Shown in pieces: positions 24,853 to 33,595 of a stretch of 49,947 nt of DNA. The notes under the pieces are model-generated. The model had not been told where the DNA came from. It saw only the letters and a program-made list of their open reading frames with translations, and did not search any database. Numbering within the stretch: position 1 is the stretch's first letter; each line of letters starts with the position of its first letter. Position numbers and translations under genes: made by a program. This stretch comes from UBA961 sp049426725 (GTDB lineage: Bacteria; Bacteroidota; Ignavibacteria; Kapaibacteriales; UBA961): the NCBI GenBank assembly GCA_049426725.1, contig JBMSYN010000015.1:1-49947 (forward strand). Direction: 5' to 3'.

Positions 24853-25563
24853 TTATTGCTTTTGTTCGGTTCCATGAATAAATCGTCGAAGAGTGACGAT
24901 TCTGCGAACCGGGGCAATGTCTTTTTGATGCATGATTGCCTCATTTCTCACCATTCCAAACCCTTTTGAGAGCCAAACATGATTCTCAAACATCACATTT
25001 CCGGGTGCTTTTGAGAAAGAAACATAGTAAAAACATGAGAAAGATCCGGCTGGAACAGAGATATTCGCTGCTGTGTCACGAACTTCAACCTTTATGCCAT
25101 TCGAAGTATAGGTTTCTCCTTTCCTCGCAGGATATTTATATGTCAAACTAAATACCGGGACTTCCGTTGTATCCTCCGGATCTTGAGGCCAACTATACAC
25201 CCCTTTTTGGCGAATTGTGTACCAAGTACCACCTTTTGGCGCTGCAGAAGTACGAATAAGAGAACATGGATTGCTATCCAGCATAGTGGATCCATTTACA
25301 TATAAAGTATCGGATTGTGGAAATGGAAACTCTGCCGTCGGTCTTAAAAAAGTACCCGTTTCAATATCTTGATAGGCAATGTCAAAAAACCAAGCAGTAT
25401 TTGTGGTCAAAGGCATCAAAAGGGTATCATCCCTGAGTTTAAGTGGATGCTTGATGGTTTCAATAGTTGTTTCTTGTTTTGAATCATTCCTTTCCATTTG
25501 TCCTTCATTGCAGGACATCATGCAGAATGAGATGAAAAGGAGTGCAGAAAAGAGAGTTTGCAT
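24853..25563 (-). CDS. Putative lipoprotein, function unknown
   Basis: The 236-aa protein has a hydrophobic leader ending in MMSC (Cys18), so it is probably a lipoprotein. The body is beta-rich with a segment VPAGSFSCFYYVSFSKAPG and a late strand WLSKGFGMVRNEAIM. This order (a 'VPAGTF-C' strand, then a 'GiGlVk' strand) is common in Bacteroidota lipoproteins of unknown function. It lies 44 bases upstream of the TldD-like gene and may be co-transcribed. Upstream it faces, divergently, the PLP enzyme gene across 120 bases. Confidence 0.75.
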   Translation of the reverse strand: MQTLFSALLFISFCMMSCNEGQMERNDSKQETTIETIKHPLKLRDDTLLMPLTTNTAWFFDIAYQDIETGTFLRPTAEFPFPQSDTLYVNGSTMLDSNPCSLIRTSAAPKGGTWYTIRQKGVYSWPQDPEDTTEVPVFSLTYKYPARKGETYTSNGIKVEVRDTAANISVPAGSFSCFYYVSFSKAPGNVMFENHVWLSKGFGMVRNEAIMHQKDIAPVRRIVTLRRFIHGTEQKQ

Positions 25564-25643
25564 GAGGAAAAATGAAGATGTTTTCTTGAATTTCTTGACA
25601 AATTACGGCTATGCTTTAACCCGAAAAAGTGCTTTTTTTACCG

Positions 25644-25651
25644 TATCTTTG
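25644..25651 (+). promoter_or_regulatory. -7 element TATCTTTG before the second PLP enzyme gene
   Basis: The octamer fits TAnnTTTG exactly and lies 35 bases before the ATG. No clear TTTG is found 19-21 bases upstream, so support is moderate. Confidence 0.4.
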
Positions 25652-25686
25652 TCAACAGCATTTTCCTAGTTTATTCTTACGCTTTG

Positions 25687-26847
25687 ATGGCAAATTCAAA
25701 GAAACATCCTGAATATTCAGGTTTGAATTCAAAAGCAGTTCATACCGGAACAAAAAATATCTATCACGGAGTCAATACTCCCATACAACCATCAACTGCA
25801 ATTGAGTTTCACAATGGTTTTGGGAGCATTCCTTATCCAAGGAATTTCACGATTCCTAATCATGATGCTGTTGCAGAAAAGATAGCAGCTTTGGAAGGTG
25901 GCGAAGCCGCTTTGGTATTAGCCACAGGGATGTCTGCAATTACGGCAGGCATTTTGTCGGCTGTCCGTCCCGGCGAGCATATTTTGATGCAAAAAAATAT
26001 TTATGGTGGAACGAGAGCATTTGTTGACATACTTCGTCACAAGCATGATATCAGTGTAACCTTGATTGATACCATGACTCCTGAGGGCTTGGAGCAAGAA
26101 GTCACGGGTGACACTGTTCTCGTTTACTTGGAAACGCCAACAAATCCAATGCTGGAAATCATAGACATTGCACCAATTACGCAATGGGCGAAGGATAATC
26201 GCATTCTTACCATGATTGACAATACATTCGCATCACCTGTGAATCAAAAGCCACTTGAACTGGGTTGCGATATCATCATGCATAGCGCAACCAAATATCT
26301 GGGTGGTCATAGTGATTTAATGGCAGGCGCATTGATTGGTAATGCAGATTTCATCGAGCGATGCAGAACTCTATCCGCAATTTATGGCATGTCGCTCAAT
26401 GCAGTTGATTTATCTCTTCTCGAAAGAAGCATCAAAACACTCGGATTAAGAGTGCAACAACAAAATGCAAATGCAATGCACATAGCACAATGGCTGAGCA
26501 AGCATCCCGCGATTGCAAAAGTGCATTATCCGGGTTTACCATCGCATCCGGGTCATGATATAGCATCAAGACAAATGAGTGGATTTGGCGGCATGATGTC
26601 ATTTGAATTAGCGGGAAATGACATAGAATATCGCGATGCATTTCTGAAAAAACTTTCGATGATTGCTGTAGCAACGAGCTTAGGTGGTGTGGAATCCACC
26701 ATGACCATTCCAATGCAAACTTCACATAATCTTCTCACAGATGAGGAAAGAGCTGATTTGGGTATACATGATATGCTCATACGATTCAGCATTGGCATTG
26801 AAGATGCACATGATTTGATTCATGACCTGGAACAGGCACTTCAATGA
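25687..26847 (+). CDS. Gamma-family Cys/Met metabolism PLP enzyme, divergent paralogue
   Basis: The 386-aa protein has the core of the family: LATGMSAITAG, DNTFASPVNQKP, the Schiff-base lysine in HSATKYLGGHSD, and IRFSIGIED at the end. The phosphate-binding motif, usually YSRxxNPT, reads YPRNFTIPN here. Tyr and Arg are kept, but the following Asn-Pro-Thr is not. It is clearly different from the paralogue at 4683, so the two probably split tasks such as cystathionine gamma-synthase versus lyase or O-acylhomoserine sulfhydrylase. I start at ATG rather than the adjacent upstream TTG. It overlaps the FtsW-type gene by four bases (ATGA). Confidence 0.92.
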   Translation: MANSKKHPEYSGLNSKAVHTGTKNIYHGVNTPIQPSTAIEFHNGFGSIPYPRNFTIPNHDAVAEKIAALEGGEAALVLATGMSAITAGILSAVRPGEHILMQKNIYGGTRAFVDILRHKHDISVTLIDTMTPEGLEQEVTGDTVLVYLETPTNPMLEIIDIAPITQWAKDNRILTMIDNTFASPVNQKPLELGCDIIMHSATKYLGGHSDLMAGALIGNADFIERCRTLSAIYGMSLNAVDLSLLERSIKTLGLRVQQQNANAMHIAQWLSKHPAIAKVHYPGLPSHPGHDIASRQMSGFGGMMSFELAGNDIEYRDAFLKKLSMIAVATSLGGVESTMTIPMQTSHNLLTDEERADLGIHDMLIRFSIGIEDAHDLIHDLEQALQ

Positions 26848-27962
26848 AGCCAAATGAGATTCCCGGTAAAATTGACTGGTTGATTTTTTTCATAGCAACC
26901 GCATTATTGCTATTCTCCGTTCCATTTGTGTATAGCGCAAGCGCTTATGTTGCTTCACAAAAATTTGGATCGACAGAAGGCATAGTGACAAGTCAGATTA
27001 TCCGTGTTGGGATTTCACTTGGATGTATCATCTTCTTCGCAAGAATTGATTATCACAGATATAAACATTATTCGAAACTTGCATATATCATTGGCATTGC
27101 TTCATTGATTTTAGTGCTATTGATTGGAGTCAAAACAAAAGGTGCGGCTCGCTGGATTAGCATTGGTGGGATAAGCGTTCAACCATCGGAGTATGCAAAG
27201 TATGCCCTCGTGATTTTTATGTCAACTTGGCTTTCGGATAATTTCAATAAACTCCATGATTTTAAAAAAGGTCTTCTCCCGGTTTTAGGGGCAGGTGCTT
27301 TGGTTATCGGCCTTATTGCATTGCAACCAAACTTCTCGACTGCGATGGTGATTTCAATCATCATCCTGTGCATGCTCTATGTTGGCAATGTGAAGATGCA
27401 GTATTTCTTGACAATTTTCGGAATTGGAATTTCTTTGCTCGGGCTTTATGGAATTTCCGCACAATATCGCATGAAACGCATCATGTCATATATTGGACTG
27501 GGCGATGATGGTTCAACAAATTATCAATTGAAACAAGCATTGATTGCATTTGCAAATGGTGGATTCTTTGGAGTCGGCCCGGGACAAAGCAATCAAAGAG
27601 ATAAATTTCTTCCGGAAAGTTATAGCGATTTCATTTCCTCAATTATAGGCGAAGAGTACGGATTCTTCGGCATATTGGTGATGATCACTCTGTATGGATT
27701 ATTCCTCTACAGAGGTTTGCGCATAGCACGATTCGCTCCTGATCGTTTTGGAAGCATGCTTGCTTTTGGCATCACCATCACGATATCTGCCTATGCATTT
27801 GTGAATGTGGGTGTGAATTGTGGAATTCTTCCAACTACAGGACTTCCCCTGCCATTTTTGAGCTATGGCGGAACGGCAGTGTTCTTCTCTGCAGCAGCAG
27901 TTGGAATATTATTGAACATTGCATCCCAATCCGGGATGTTTCCAAAAGCCGGCAAACAATAA
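26844..27962 (+). CDS. FtsW/RodA/SpoVE family peptidoglycan polymerase
   Basis: The 372-aa protein has about ten membrane helices. It has the SEDS-family sites: KGAARWISIGGISVQPSEYAK in the large loop, the FGVGPGQSNQRDKFLPESYSDF segment, FISSIIGEEYGFFG, and the closing LPLPFLSYGGTAVF. SEDS proteins polymerise lipid II into glycan strands with a partner PBP. The FLPESYSDFIFxxIGEE-type loop favours FtsW over RodA. It is not in a division/cell-wall cluster here; the neighbours are a PLP enzyme (4-base overlap) and asnB. No penicillin-binding protein gene is nearby. Confidence 0.93.
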   Translation: MKPNEIPGKIDWLIFFIATALLLFSVPFVYSASAYVASQKFGSTEGIVTSQIIRVGISLGCIIFFARIDYHRYKHYSKLAYIIGIASLILVLLIGVKTKGAARWISIGGISVQPSEYAKYALVIFMSTWLSDNFNKLHDFKKGLLPVLGAGALVIGLIALQPNFSTAMVISIIILCMLYVGNVKMQYFLTIFGIGISLLGLYGISAQYRMKRIMSYIGLGDDGSTNYQLKQALIAFANGGFFGVGPGQSNQRDKFLPESYSDFISSIIGEEYGFFGILVMITLYGLFLYRGLRIARFAPDRFGSMLAFGITITISAYAFVNVGVNCGILPTTGLPLPFLSYGGTAVFFSAAAVGILLNIASQSGMFPKAGKQ

Positions 27963-27986
27963 ATCAATTTTTGTGAGCATGTACAC

Positions 27987-29906
27987 ATGTGCGGAATAGC
28001 GGGTATCGTTGAATATGCAGTTTCTGATTCAGGAATTCATCATGAATTGCTGCAATCCATGAGTGATGTGATTCTGCATCGTGGACCTGACGATGAAGGA
28101 CAATGGATATCGCCTTCACGCAAAGCAGGCTTTGCATTTCGAAGATTGTCAATCATAGATCTAACTCCTGCAGGACATCAACCAATGTCAACATCCGATG
28201 GACGCTTCACGATTGTGTTCAATGGTGAGATTTACAATCATGCGATATTGAGAAAGGATCTTGAATCCAAAGGATATGTCTATCGTTCGAATTCTGATAC
28301 GGAAACCATTCTATATGGATTCGCTGAATATGGTCCGGACTTTTTGCAATCCATGATTGGCATGTGGGGAATCGCAATTTGGGATGAGCAAGAACAAACA
28401 CTCTTCATCGCTAGAGATCGCATCGGCATTAAACCGGTGTATTATCATCATGCTAATGGAAGATTCATGTTTGGATCGGAAATTAAATCCATTCTCAAAC
28501 ATCCGGCAATTTCTCGTTCAATTAATCATCATGAATTCGCGAATTACTTGACATTTTCCATGTCCAGCGATTTGGATACAATGTTCACCGGCATTCACAA
28601 ATTACCTGCAGGACATTTCGGCATTCTTCGCAATGGTGAATTCAAAACATATCGTTTTTGGCAGCCACTTCCTCAAGGAGCTGGGTATTGGGATCATGAT
28701 GAATCCACCACCGTAAATGAAATCATGCGATTGCTACGCCAAGCTGTGAAAGATCGCATGATGAGCGATGTTCCATTTGGCGTGTTTTTGAGTGGCGGAA
28801 TTGATTCCAGCACCAATGTGGCATTGATGTCTGAATTGATGGATCGCCCCGTGGACACATTCACTGTAGGTTTCAAAGAATTGCAGAAATACAATGAATT
28901 GGAACAAGCGCGGCTCATCGCAAGAACATTCAATACAAATCACAGAGAAATTGTGATTGGTCATAATGATGCATTGCCTGTGCTTGAGCAATTGGTTTGG
29001 CATGAAGATGAACCGAATGGAGATCCTGTTTGCATTCCTCTGAATTTTCTCAGTAAATTGACTCGTGAATCAGGAACAACGGTTATTCAAGTTGGTGAAG
29101 GAAGCGATGAACAATTCATCGGATATTCTTGGATGATTCGCGACTTGAAATTTCATGAAAAAGAATGGAAGCGATTTCTTTCCTATCCAAAATCCATTCA
29201 AAAAATGATTTATGAATTGGTGAAACCTTTTCTCATGGCATCAAAGCGTTATTTGATTCTGGATTATATGCGAAGAGCAATTGAAGGACATCCCTTGTAT
29301 TGGGGCGGCGCGGTGGATTATACACCATCACATTTGCGTCAGGCACTAGGTCCGGCTTTCAAATATCTTGCCGAGGAAGTAAGCGAGATGCCATTGCGTT
29401 TGGATAAAGAAATTGCCGCAATTCAAGCCAATCCCGAGGATTATGCCCAACGCATCGCCAATTATGAATTGGCTCATCGTCTGCCCGAACTATTGCTCAT
29501 GCGAGTTGATAAAATCACGATGGCGCATTCACTTGAAGCAAGAGTGCCATTTCTGGATCATCGACTTGTGGAATATACCATGCGCATCAGACCCGAATTG
29601 AAAAGGAAGTCATACAATGAGTCGAAATATCTTCTCAAAAAAGGAGTCGATTCACTTCTTCCTCATGAAATCATCTATCGCAAAAAACAAGGATTTGCTG
29701 CTCCGGTTTCTGAATGGATTAGAGGTCCATGGTATAACTATACTGTTTCCTCAATTCTTGAATCTCCTTTGATCACTTCCGGTTTACTCAATGATGCCTA
29801 TTTCCGCGTTATGTTGAATGATCACAAACAACAAAAAGGCAAGCATGGCAAGGCATTGTATTCTGCATTGAATGCTGCTCTCTGGCATAAGGTGTGGATG
29901 GAGTGA
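27987..29906 (+). CDS. asnB: Asparagine synthase, glutamine-hydrolysing
   Basis: The 639-aa enzyme has an N-terminal class II glutaminase domain starting MCGIAGI, with Cys2 as nucleophile after Met removal. RGPDDEG, NGEIYNH and the FIARDRIGIKPVYY segment follow. The C-terminal synthetase domain has the ATP-pyrophosphatase loop SGGIDSS at about 266 and the VGEGSDE and LEARVPFLDH motifs. It makes asparagine from aspartate, or in some relatives amidates other substrates. The length (over 600 aa) matches the long family type. It begins 24 bases after the FtsW-type gene and overlaps the next gene. Confidence 0.95.
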   Translation: MCGIAGIVEYAVSDSGIHHELLQSMSDVILHRGPDDEGQWISPSRKAGFAFRRLSIIDLTPAGHQPMSTSDGRFTIVFNGEIYNHAILRKDLESKGYVYRSNSDTETILYGFAEYGPDFLQSMIGMWGIAIWDEQEQTLFIARDRIGIKPVYYHHANGRFMFGSEIKSILKHPAISRSINHHEFANYLTFSMSSDLDTMFTGIHKLPAGHFGILRNGEFKTYRFWQPLPQGAGYWDHDESTTVNEIMRLLRQAVKDRMMSDVPFGVFLSGGIDSSTNVALMSELMDRPVDTFTVGFKELQKYNELEQARLIARTFNTNHREIVIGHNDALPVLEQLVWHEDEPNGDPVCIPLNFLSKLTRESGTTVIQVGEGSDEQFIGYSWMIRDLKFHEKEWKRFLSYPKSIQKMIYELVKPFLMASKRYLILDYMRRAIEGHPLYWGGAVDYTPSHLRQALGPAFKYLAEEVSEMPLRLDKEIAAIQANPEDYAQRIANYELAHRLPELLLMRVDKITMAHSLEARVPFLDHRLVEYTMRIRPELKRKSYNESKYLLKKGVDSLLPHEIIYRKKQGFAAPVSEWIRGPWYNYTVSSILESPLITSGLLNDAYFRVMLNDHKQQKGKHGKALYSALNAALWHKVWME

Positions 29907-31297
29907 GCCGATCATTTCACTTTAGCGTTTTGGGTGGCGCCGAAGAAATTGGTGCAAATTGCACATATCTATCTTTCGGGGGAACCGGTATCATCATTGA
30001 TGCAGGATTGCATCCGAAAGAAAGAGATCTTCGCGCATTTCCTCCGCTCGACTCCATCAAGTATCAAGACATCGATGCATTATTGATCACCCATGCACAT
30101 ACCGATCATATAGGCGGCATGCCTTTTTTGCTAAAGCAGCATCCATATATCGGCATGCACACAACCGCACTTACTCGTGATATTGCATCTGTGATGTTGA
30201 AAAACACCGTCACACTCATTCGAGATCAAATCGAATTGTCAAAAGAAATGCAGGATGCCATTTCACTTTATGACAAATCAATCATTGAATATATTTCCAC
30301 CGTATTTGAAACACATGCTTATCAAGAATCTTTCGAGATCTATGGAAAGCGATCTCCCTATCCGGTGGCATGCACCTTCCATGATGCGGGACATATCCCG
30401 GGTTCTGCAGGAGTGATGCTTGAATGGAATGGATTATCCGTATTTCACACAGGGGACATGTGCTTGCATGATCAATGGCTCATCCCAAAAGCAACATTTC
30501 CCAAACATCATGTGGATGTGATGTTTTGTGAATGTACGAATGGTGCAGAGGAATCACATCCAACGAAAGAACAAATCATGAAGGAATGTGCACAATTCAT
30601 TAATGAAATATCAAATAAGAATGGAAGCATACTGATTCCTTGTTTTGCATTGGGTAAAACGCAAGAAACACTCATCATGCTTCATGAATTGCAAAGAAAA
30701 GGTATGATACCTCACTTGCCAATCTATTCGGGGGGCATGAGCAAAGCGATTTCATCTGTCTTTGATCGCTATTGCTATACTTCTCCGAGGATGAATCCCG
30801 GTTTTGAGATCTCCGACATAGCAATTCACCCCATGCCCTATGAAGAACTTTCAAAAGCACCATTCTTCTCAACGCCATCAATAGTATTGGCTTCCAGTGG
30901 CATGATGCACCCACAAACCACAAGTCATAAACTTGCAATGCAATGGATGCAAAAATCAACTTGCGGTATACTATTCAATGGTTGGCAGGAACCTGATTCG
31001 CCCGGATATGCGCTCAGTAAATCTGAACTTGGGAAGCCCTTTCTGTTTTCCGGACATCGCATCGAAAGAAAATGTGCGGTAAAGAACATACGCATGAGTG
31101 CTCATGCACGAAAACGAGATGTCCTGAGTTTGATTCAGGATATCAGACCAAAGACACTTGTCTTGATTCACGGTGAAACCGCATCATGCGAAGCCATTGC
31201 ATCAGAAGCTATGGACATGTTCAATGGTGAAGTGAAAATAATCCTACCAATGCAAGGCGAGATCTATGATGCAGATGGCAAGAGATTATCAAGCTGA
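29903..31297 (+). CDS. MBL-fold beta-CASP nuclease (CPSF/RNase J-like)
   Basis: The 464-aa protein has the metallo-beta-lactamase zinc motif THAHTDHIGG, GHIPGSAGVMLEW and HTGDM. The beta-CASP insert follows (CECTNG, HPTKEQ, IPCFALGKTQETL, ASSGMM). The last part is the RNA-specificity domain (RMSAHARKRD-like IRMSAHARKRD, LVLIHGE). These enzymes cut or trim RNA in the cytoplasm. It is nearer the CPSF-type (COG1236) members than canonical RNase J. A GTG start at 29903 forms a 4-base GTGA overlap with asnB; a GTG nine bases earlier is the alternative. Its end overlaps the convergent RidA gene by nine bases. Confidence 0.9.
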   Translation: MSRSFHFSVLGGAEEIGANCTYLSFGGTGIIIDAGLHPKERDLRAFPPLDSIKYQDIDALLITHAHTDHIGGMPFLLKQHPYIGMHTTALTRDIASVMLKNTVTLIRDQIELSKEMQDAISLYDKSIIEYISTVFETHAYQESFEIYGKRSPYPVACTFHDAGHIPGSAGVMLEWNGLSVFHTGDMCLHDQWLIPKATFPKHHVDVMFCECTNGAEESHPTKEQIMKECAQFINEISNKNGSILIPCFALGKTQETLIMLHELQRKGMIPHLPIYSGGMSKAISSVFDRYCYTSPRMNPGFEISDIAIHPMPYEELSKAPFFSTPSIVLASSGMMHPQTTSHKLAMQWMQKSTCGILFNGWQEPDSPGYALSKSELGKPFLFSGHRIERKCAVKNIRMSAHARKRDVLSLIQDIRPKTLVLIHGETASCEAIASEAMDMFNGEVKIILPMQGEIYDADGKRLSS

Positions 31298-31666
31298 GGC
31301 AATCATTTCGATTTCGATTAACACGTCCTTGGGTAAACGGCTCACCTCAACCGTGCTTCGTGCAGGCTTTGATTCTCCAAAAAACTCCGCATAGACTGCA
31401 TTCATGGCTGAAAAATCATTCATGTTCTTGAGAAAGACGGTGGTTTTCACAACATTCAATGCACTAAGACCACATGCACCAAGAAGAGCATTGCAATTGG
31501 CAATCACTTGTCTGGTTTGATCAACGATTTCCGAACCTATGATTGAACTACCATCTGCCGAGAGTGGTATCACACCCGAGAAATAATACATATTCCCCAC
31601 TTTGATGCCTTGAGAATATGGTCCGATAGGGGCTGGTGCTTTATCAGTCAGAATTGTCTCTTTCAT
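31289..31666 (-). CDS. RidA family reactive intermediate (enamine/imine) deaminase
   Basis: The 125-aa protein is a full RidA (YjgF/YER057c/UK114) subunit: KAPAPIGPYSQG near the start, YYFSGVIPL, the FLKNMNDFSAMN segment, and the catalytic Arg in KPARSTVEV. RidA hydrolyses toxic enamines formed by PLP enzymes. Related proteins act as 2-aminomuconate deaminases. The start has AGGAA six bases upstream; the longer open frame has no such site. Its 3' end overlaps the convergent nuclease gene. Two PLP lyase-type genes and an ACMSD-like gene in this window suggest possible sources of its substrates. Confidence 0.95.
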   Translation of the reverse strand: MKETILTDKAPAPIGPYSQGIKVGNMYYFSGVIPLSADGSSIIGSEIVDQTRQVIANCNALLGACGLSALNVVKTTVFLKNMNDFSAMNAVYAEFFGESKPARSTVEVSRLPKDVLIEIEMIASA

Positions 31667-31807
31667 CTCATTTCCTAAATCGAGTGATACAATAGTGCAA
31701 AATAGAGAATTCACTCATCATTTTTCCCCAATGCATATTTGGGTTAATCAAAGATTCCCCGCCCTCGAAAAAAGTCGTATTTTGCCAAACACATTTATTC
31801 CATATCC

Positions 31808-33586
31808 ATGCTTATGAATTCTACTCTTTTGGAAGTCAAAGATTTGGTCACCGAATTCCGTAGTGAAGATCGCGTGCATCAAGCCGTTCGTTCCATCAGT
31901 TTCACTGTCAATCGCGGGAAAACCCTCGGTATCGTTGGAGAATCCGGTTCCGGAAAAAGTGTCACTTCTCTCTCCGTGATGAGACTCATCCCAAATCCTC
32001 CCGGCAGAATTGCAAGTGGTTCCATTCTTTTTCATGAAGATGATGGATCTACAACAGAATTGCTTACACTACCCGAAGAAACCATGCGCACCTATCGTGG
32101 GAATCGCATTTCGATGATTTTCCAAGAGCCCATGACTTCACTGAATCCCGTTTTCAAATGTGGAGATCAAATCATGGAAGCCATCATGCTTCATGAGCAA
32201 GTGAATAAAGAAGTGGCTAGGGGCAGAGCTTTGCAATTGATGAAAGAGGTTCAATTGCCCAGACCGGAAGCGATGATGGATCAATATCCGCATCAACTTT
32301 CGGGTGGACAAAAGCAACGTGTGATGATTGCGATGGCGATGTCATGCAATCCTGCATTGCTTATCGCAGATGAACCAACAACAGCATTGGATGTCACTGT
32401 TCAGGCGACCATTCTTGATCTCATGAATGACTTACAAAAAAAGCACAATATGGGGATGATGTTTATCACGCATGATTTGGGTGTGATAAAAGACATTGCC
32501 GATGATATCATCGTGATGTATAAAGGAAAAATCGTTGAACAAGGTAGTGTACAAGAGATTTTTGAGAATCCTCAGCATCCATATACGAAGGGTTTGCTTG
32601 CTTGCAGACCTCGCATGGACAAAAAACTTCACATCCTTCCAACAGTTCGAGACTTCATGGATGAAACTGCTGATGGGATCATCACGCCAAAAGCATTGGC
32701 TCAAGAATCAATCGACAATGTGATTGAACACAATGTGATTTCTCGCGAGGCGATTGCCAAACGCAATCAAGAATTATCAGCCCAAAAGCCAATTCTTTCC
32801 GTGAATAATTTACAAGTGCATTTTCCGATACGATCCGGCGGCGTGTTTGGTCAAACCAAAGGATTCGTCAAAGCAGTTGACGATATCTCATTTGATGTCT
32901 ATCCAGGTGAAACGCTTGGTCTGGTGGGTGAATCAGGATGCGGTAAAACAACAACAGGCAGAGCAATACTTCGCCTCGTAGAACCAACAGGCGGGACAAT
33001 AGAATTTGATGGCAAGGATATTCGATCACTTTCCAAAAGTGCATTGAAATCTCTTCGCAAAGATTTTCAAATCATTTTTCAAGATCCCTATTCATCCCTT
33101 AATCCACGATTGAGTGTCGGAAGTGCAATCATGGAAGTACTAAAAGTTCACAATGTGATGGATAATGACAAGCAACGCAGAGAATATATTCACTATTTGC
33201 TGGACAAAGTAAATCTCGAACCGCATCATTATGGAAATTATCCACATGAATTTTCTGGTGGACAAAGACAACGCATTTGTATTGCTCGAGCACTTGCATT
33301 GAAGCCATCATTTCTCATTTGTGATGAATCTGTTTCTGCATTGGATGTTTCCGTTCAAGCACAAGTATTGAATTTGCTCGTGAATTTGCGCGAGGAATTC
33401 AAATTGACATATATCTTCATCTCGCATGATTTAAGCGTCGTGAAATTCATTAGCGATCGCATTGCAGTGATGAATGCCGGAAAAATCATTGAGCTTGGAT
33501 CAGCCCAAGAGATCTATGAATCTCCTAAGAATGATTATACAAGAAGACTGATTGAATCCATTCCGGGCACTCGCTCATTTTCTTAA
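31808..33586 (+). CDS. Duplicated-NBD peptide ABC transporter ATPase (DppD-DppF / GsiA type)
   Basis: The 592-aa protein contains two ABC ATPase domains. The first has Walker A GESGSGKS, signature LSGGQKQR and Walker B LLIADEPTTALD; the second has GESGCGKTT, FSGGQRQR and FLICDESVSALD. Each ends with the peptide-importer C-terminal stretch (ENPQHPYTKGLL and SPKNDYTRRLIE). It should power import of oligo- or dipeptides, or glutathione, with two permeases and a binding protein, none of which is in the window. Downstream an ACMSD-type gene starts nine bases later, so they may be co-transcribed. An ATG six bases into the frame is an alternative start. Confidence 0.95.
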   Translation: MLMNSTLLEVKDLVTEFRSEDRVHQAVRSISFTVNRGKTLGIVGESGSGKSVTSLSVMRLIPNPPGRIASGSILFHEDDGSTTELLTLPEETMRTYRGNRISMIFQEPMTSLNPVFKCGDQIMEAIMLHEQVNKEVARGRALQLMKEVQLPRPEAMMDQYPHQLSGGQKQRVMIAMAMSCNPALLIADEPTTALDVTVQATILDLMNDLQKKHNMGMMFITHDLGVIKDIADDIIVMYKGKIVEQGSVQEIFENPQHPYTKGLLACRPRMDKKLHILPTVRDFMDETADGIITPKALAQESIDNVIEHNVISREAIAKRNQELSAQKPILSVNNLQVHFPIRSGGVFGQTKGFVKAVDDISFDVYPGETLGLVGESGCGKTTTGRAILRLVEPTGGTIEFDGKDIRSLSKSALKSLRKDFQIIFQDPYSSLNPRLSVGSAIMEVLKVHNVMDNDKQRREYIHYLLDKVNLEPHHYGNYPHEFSGGQRQRICIARALALKPSFLICDESVSALDVSVQAQVLNLLVNLREEFKLTYIFISHDLSVVKFISDRIAVMNAGKIIELGSAQEIYESPKNDYTRRLIESIPGTRSFS

Positions 33587-33595
33587 AACACACAC

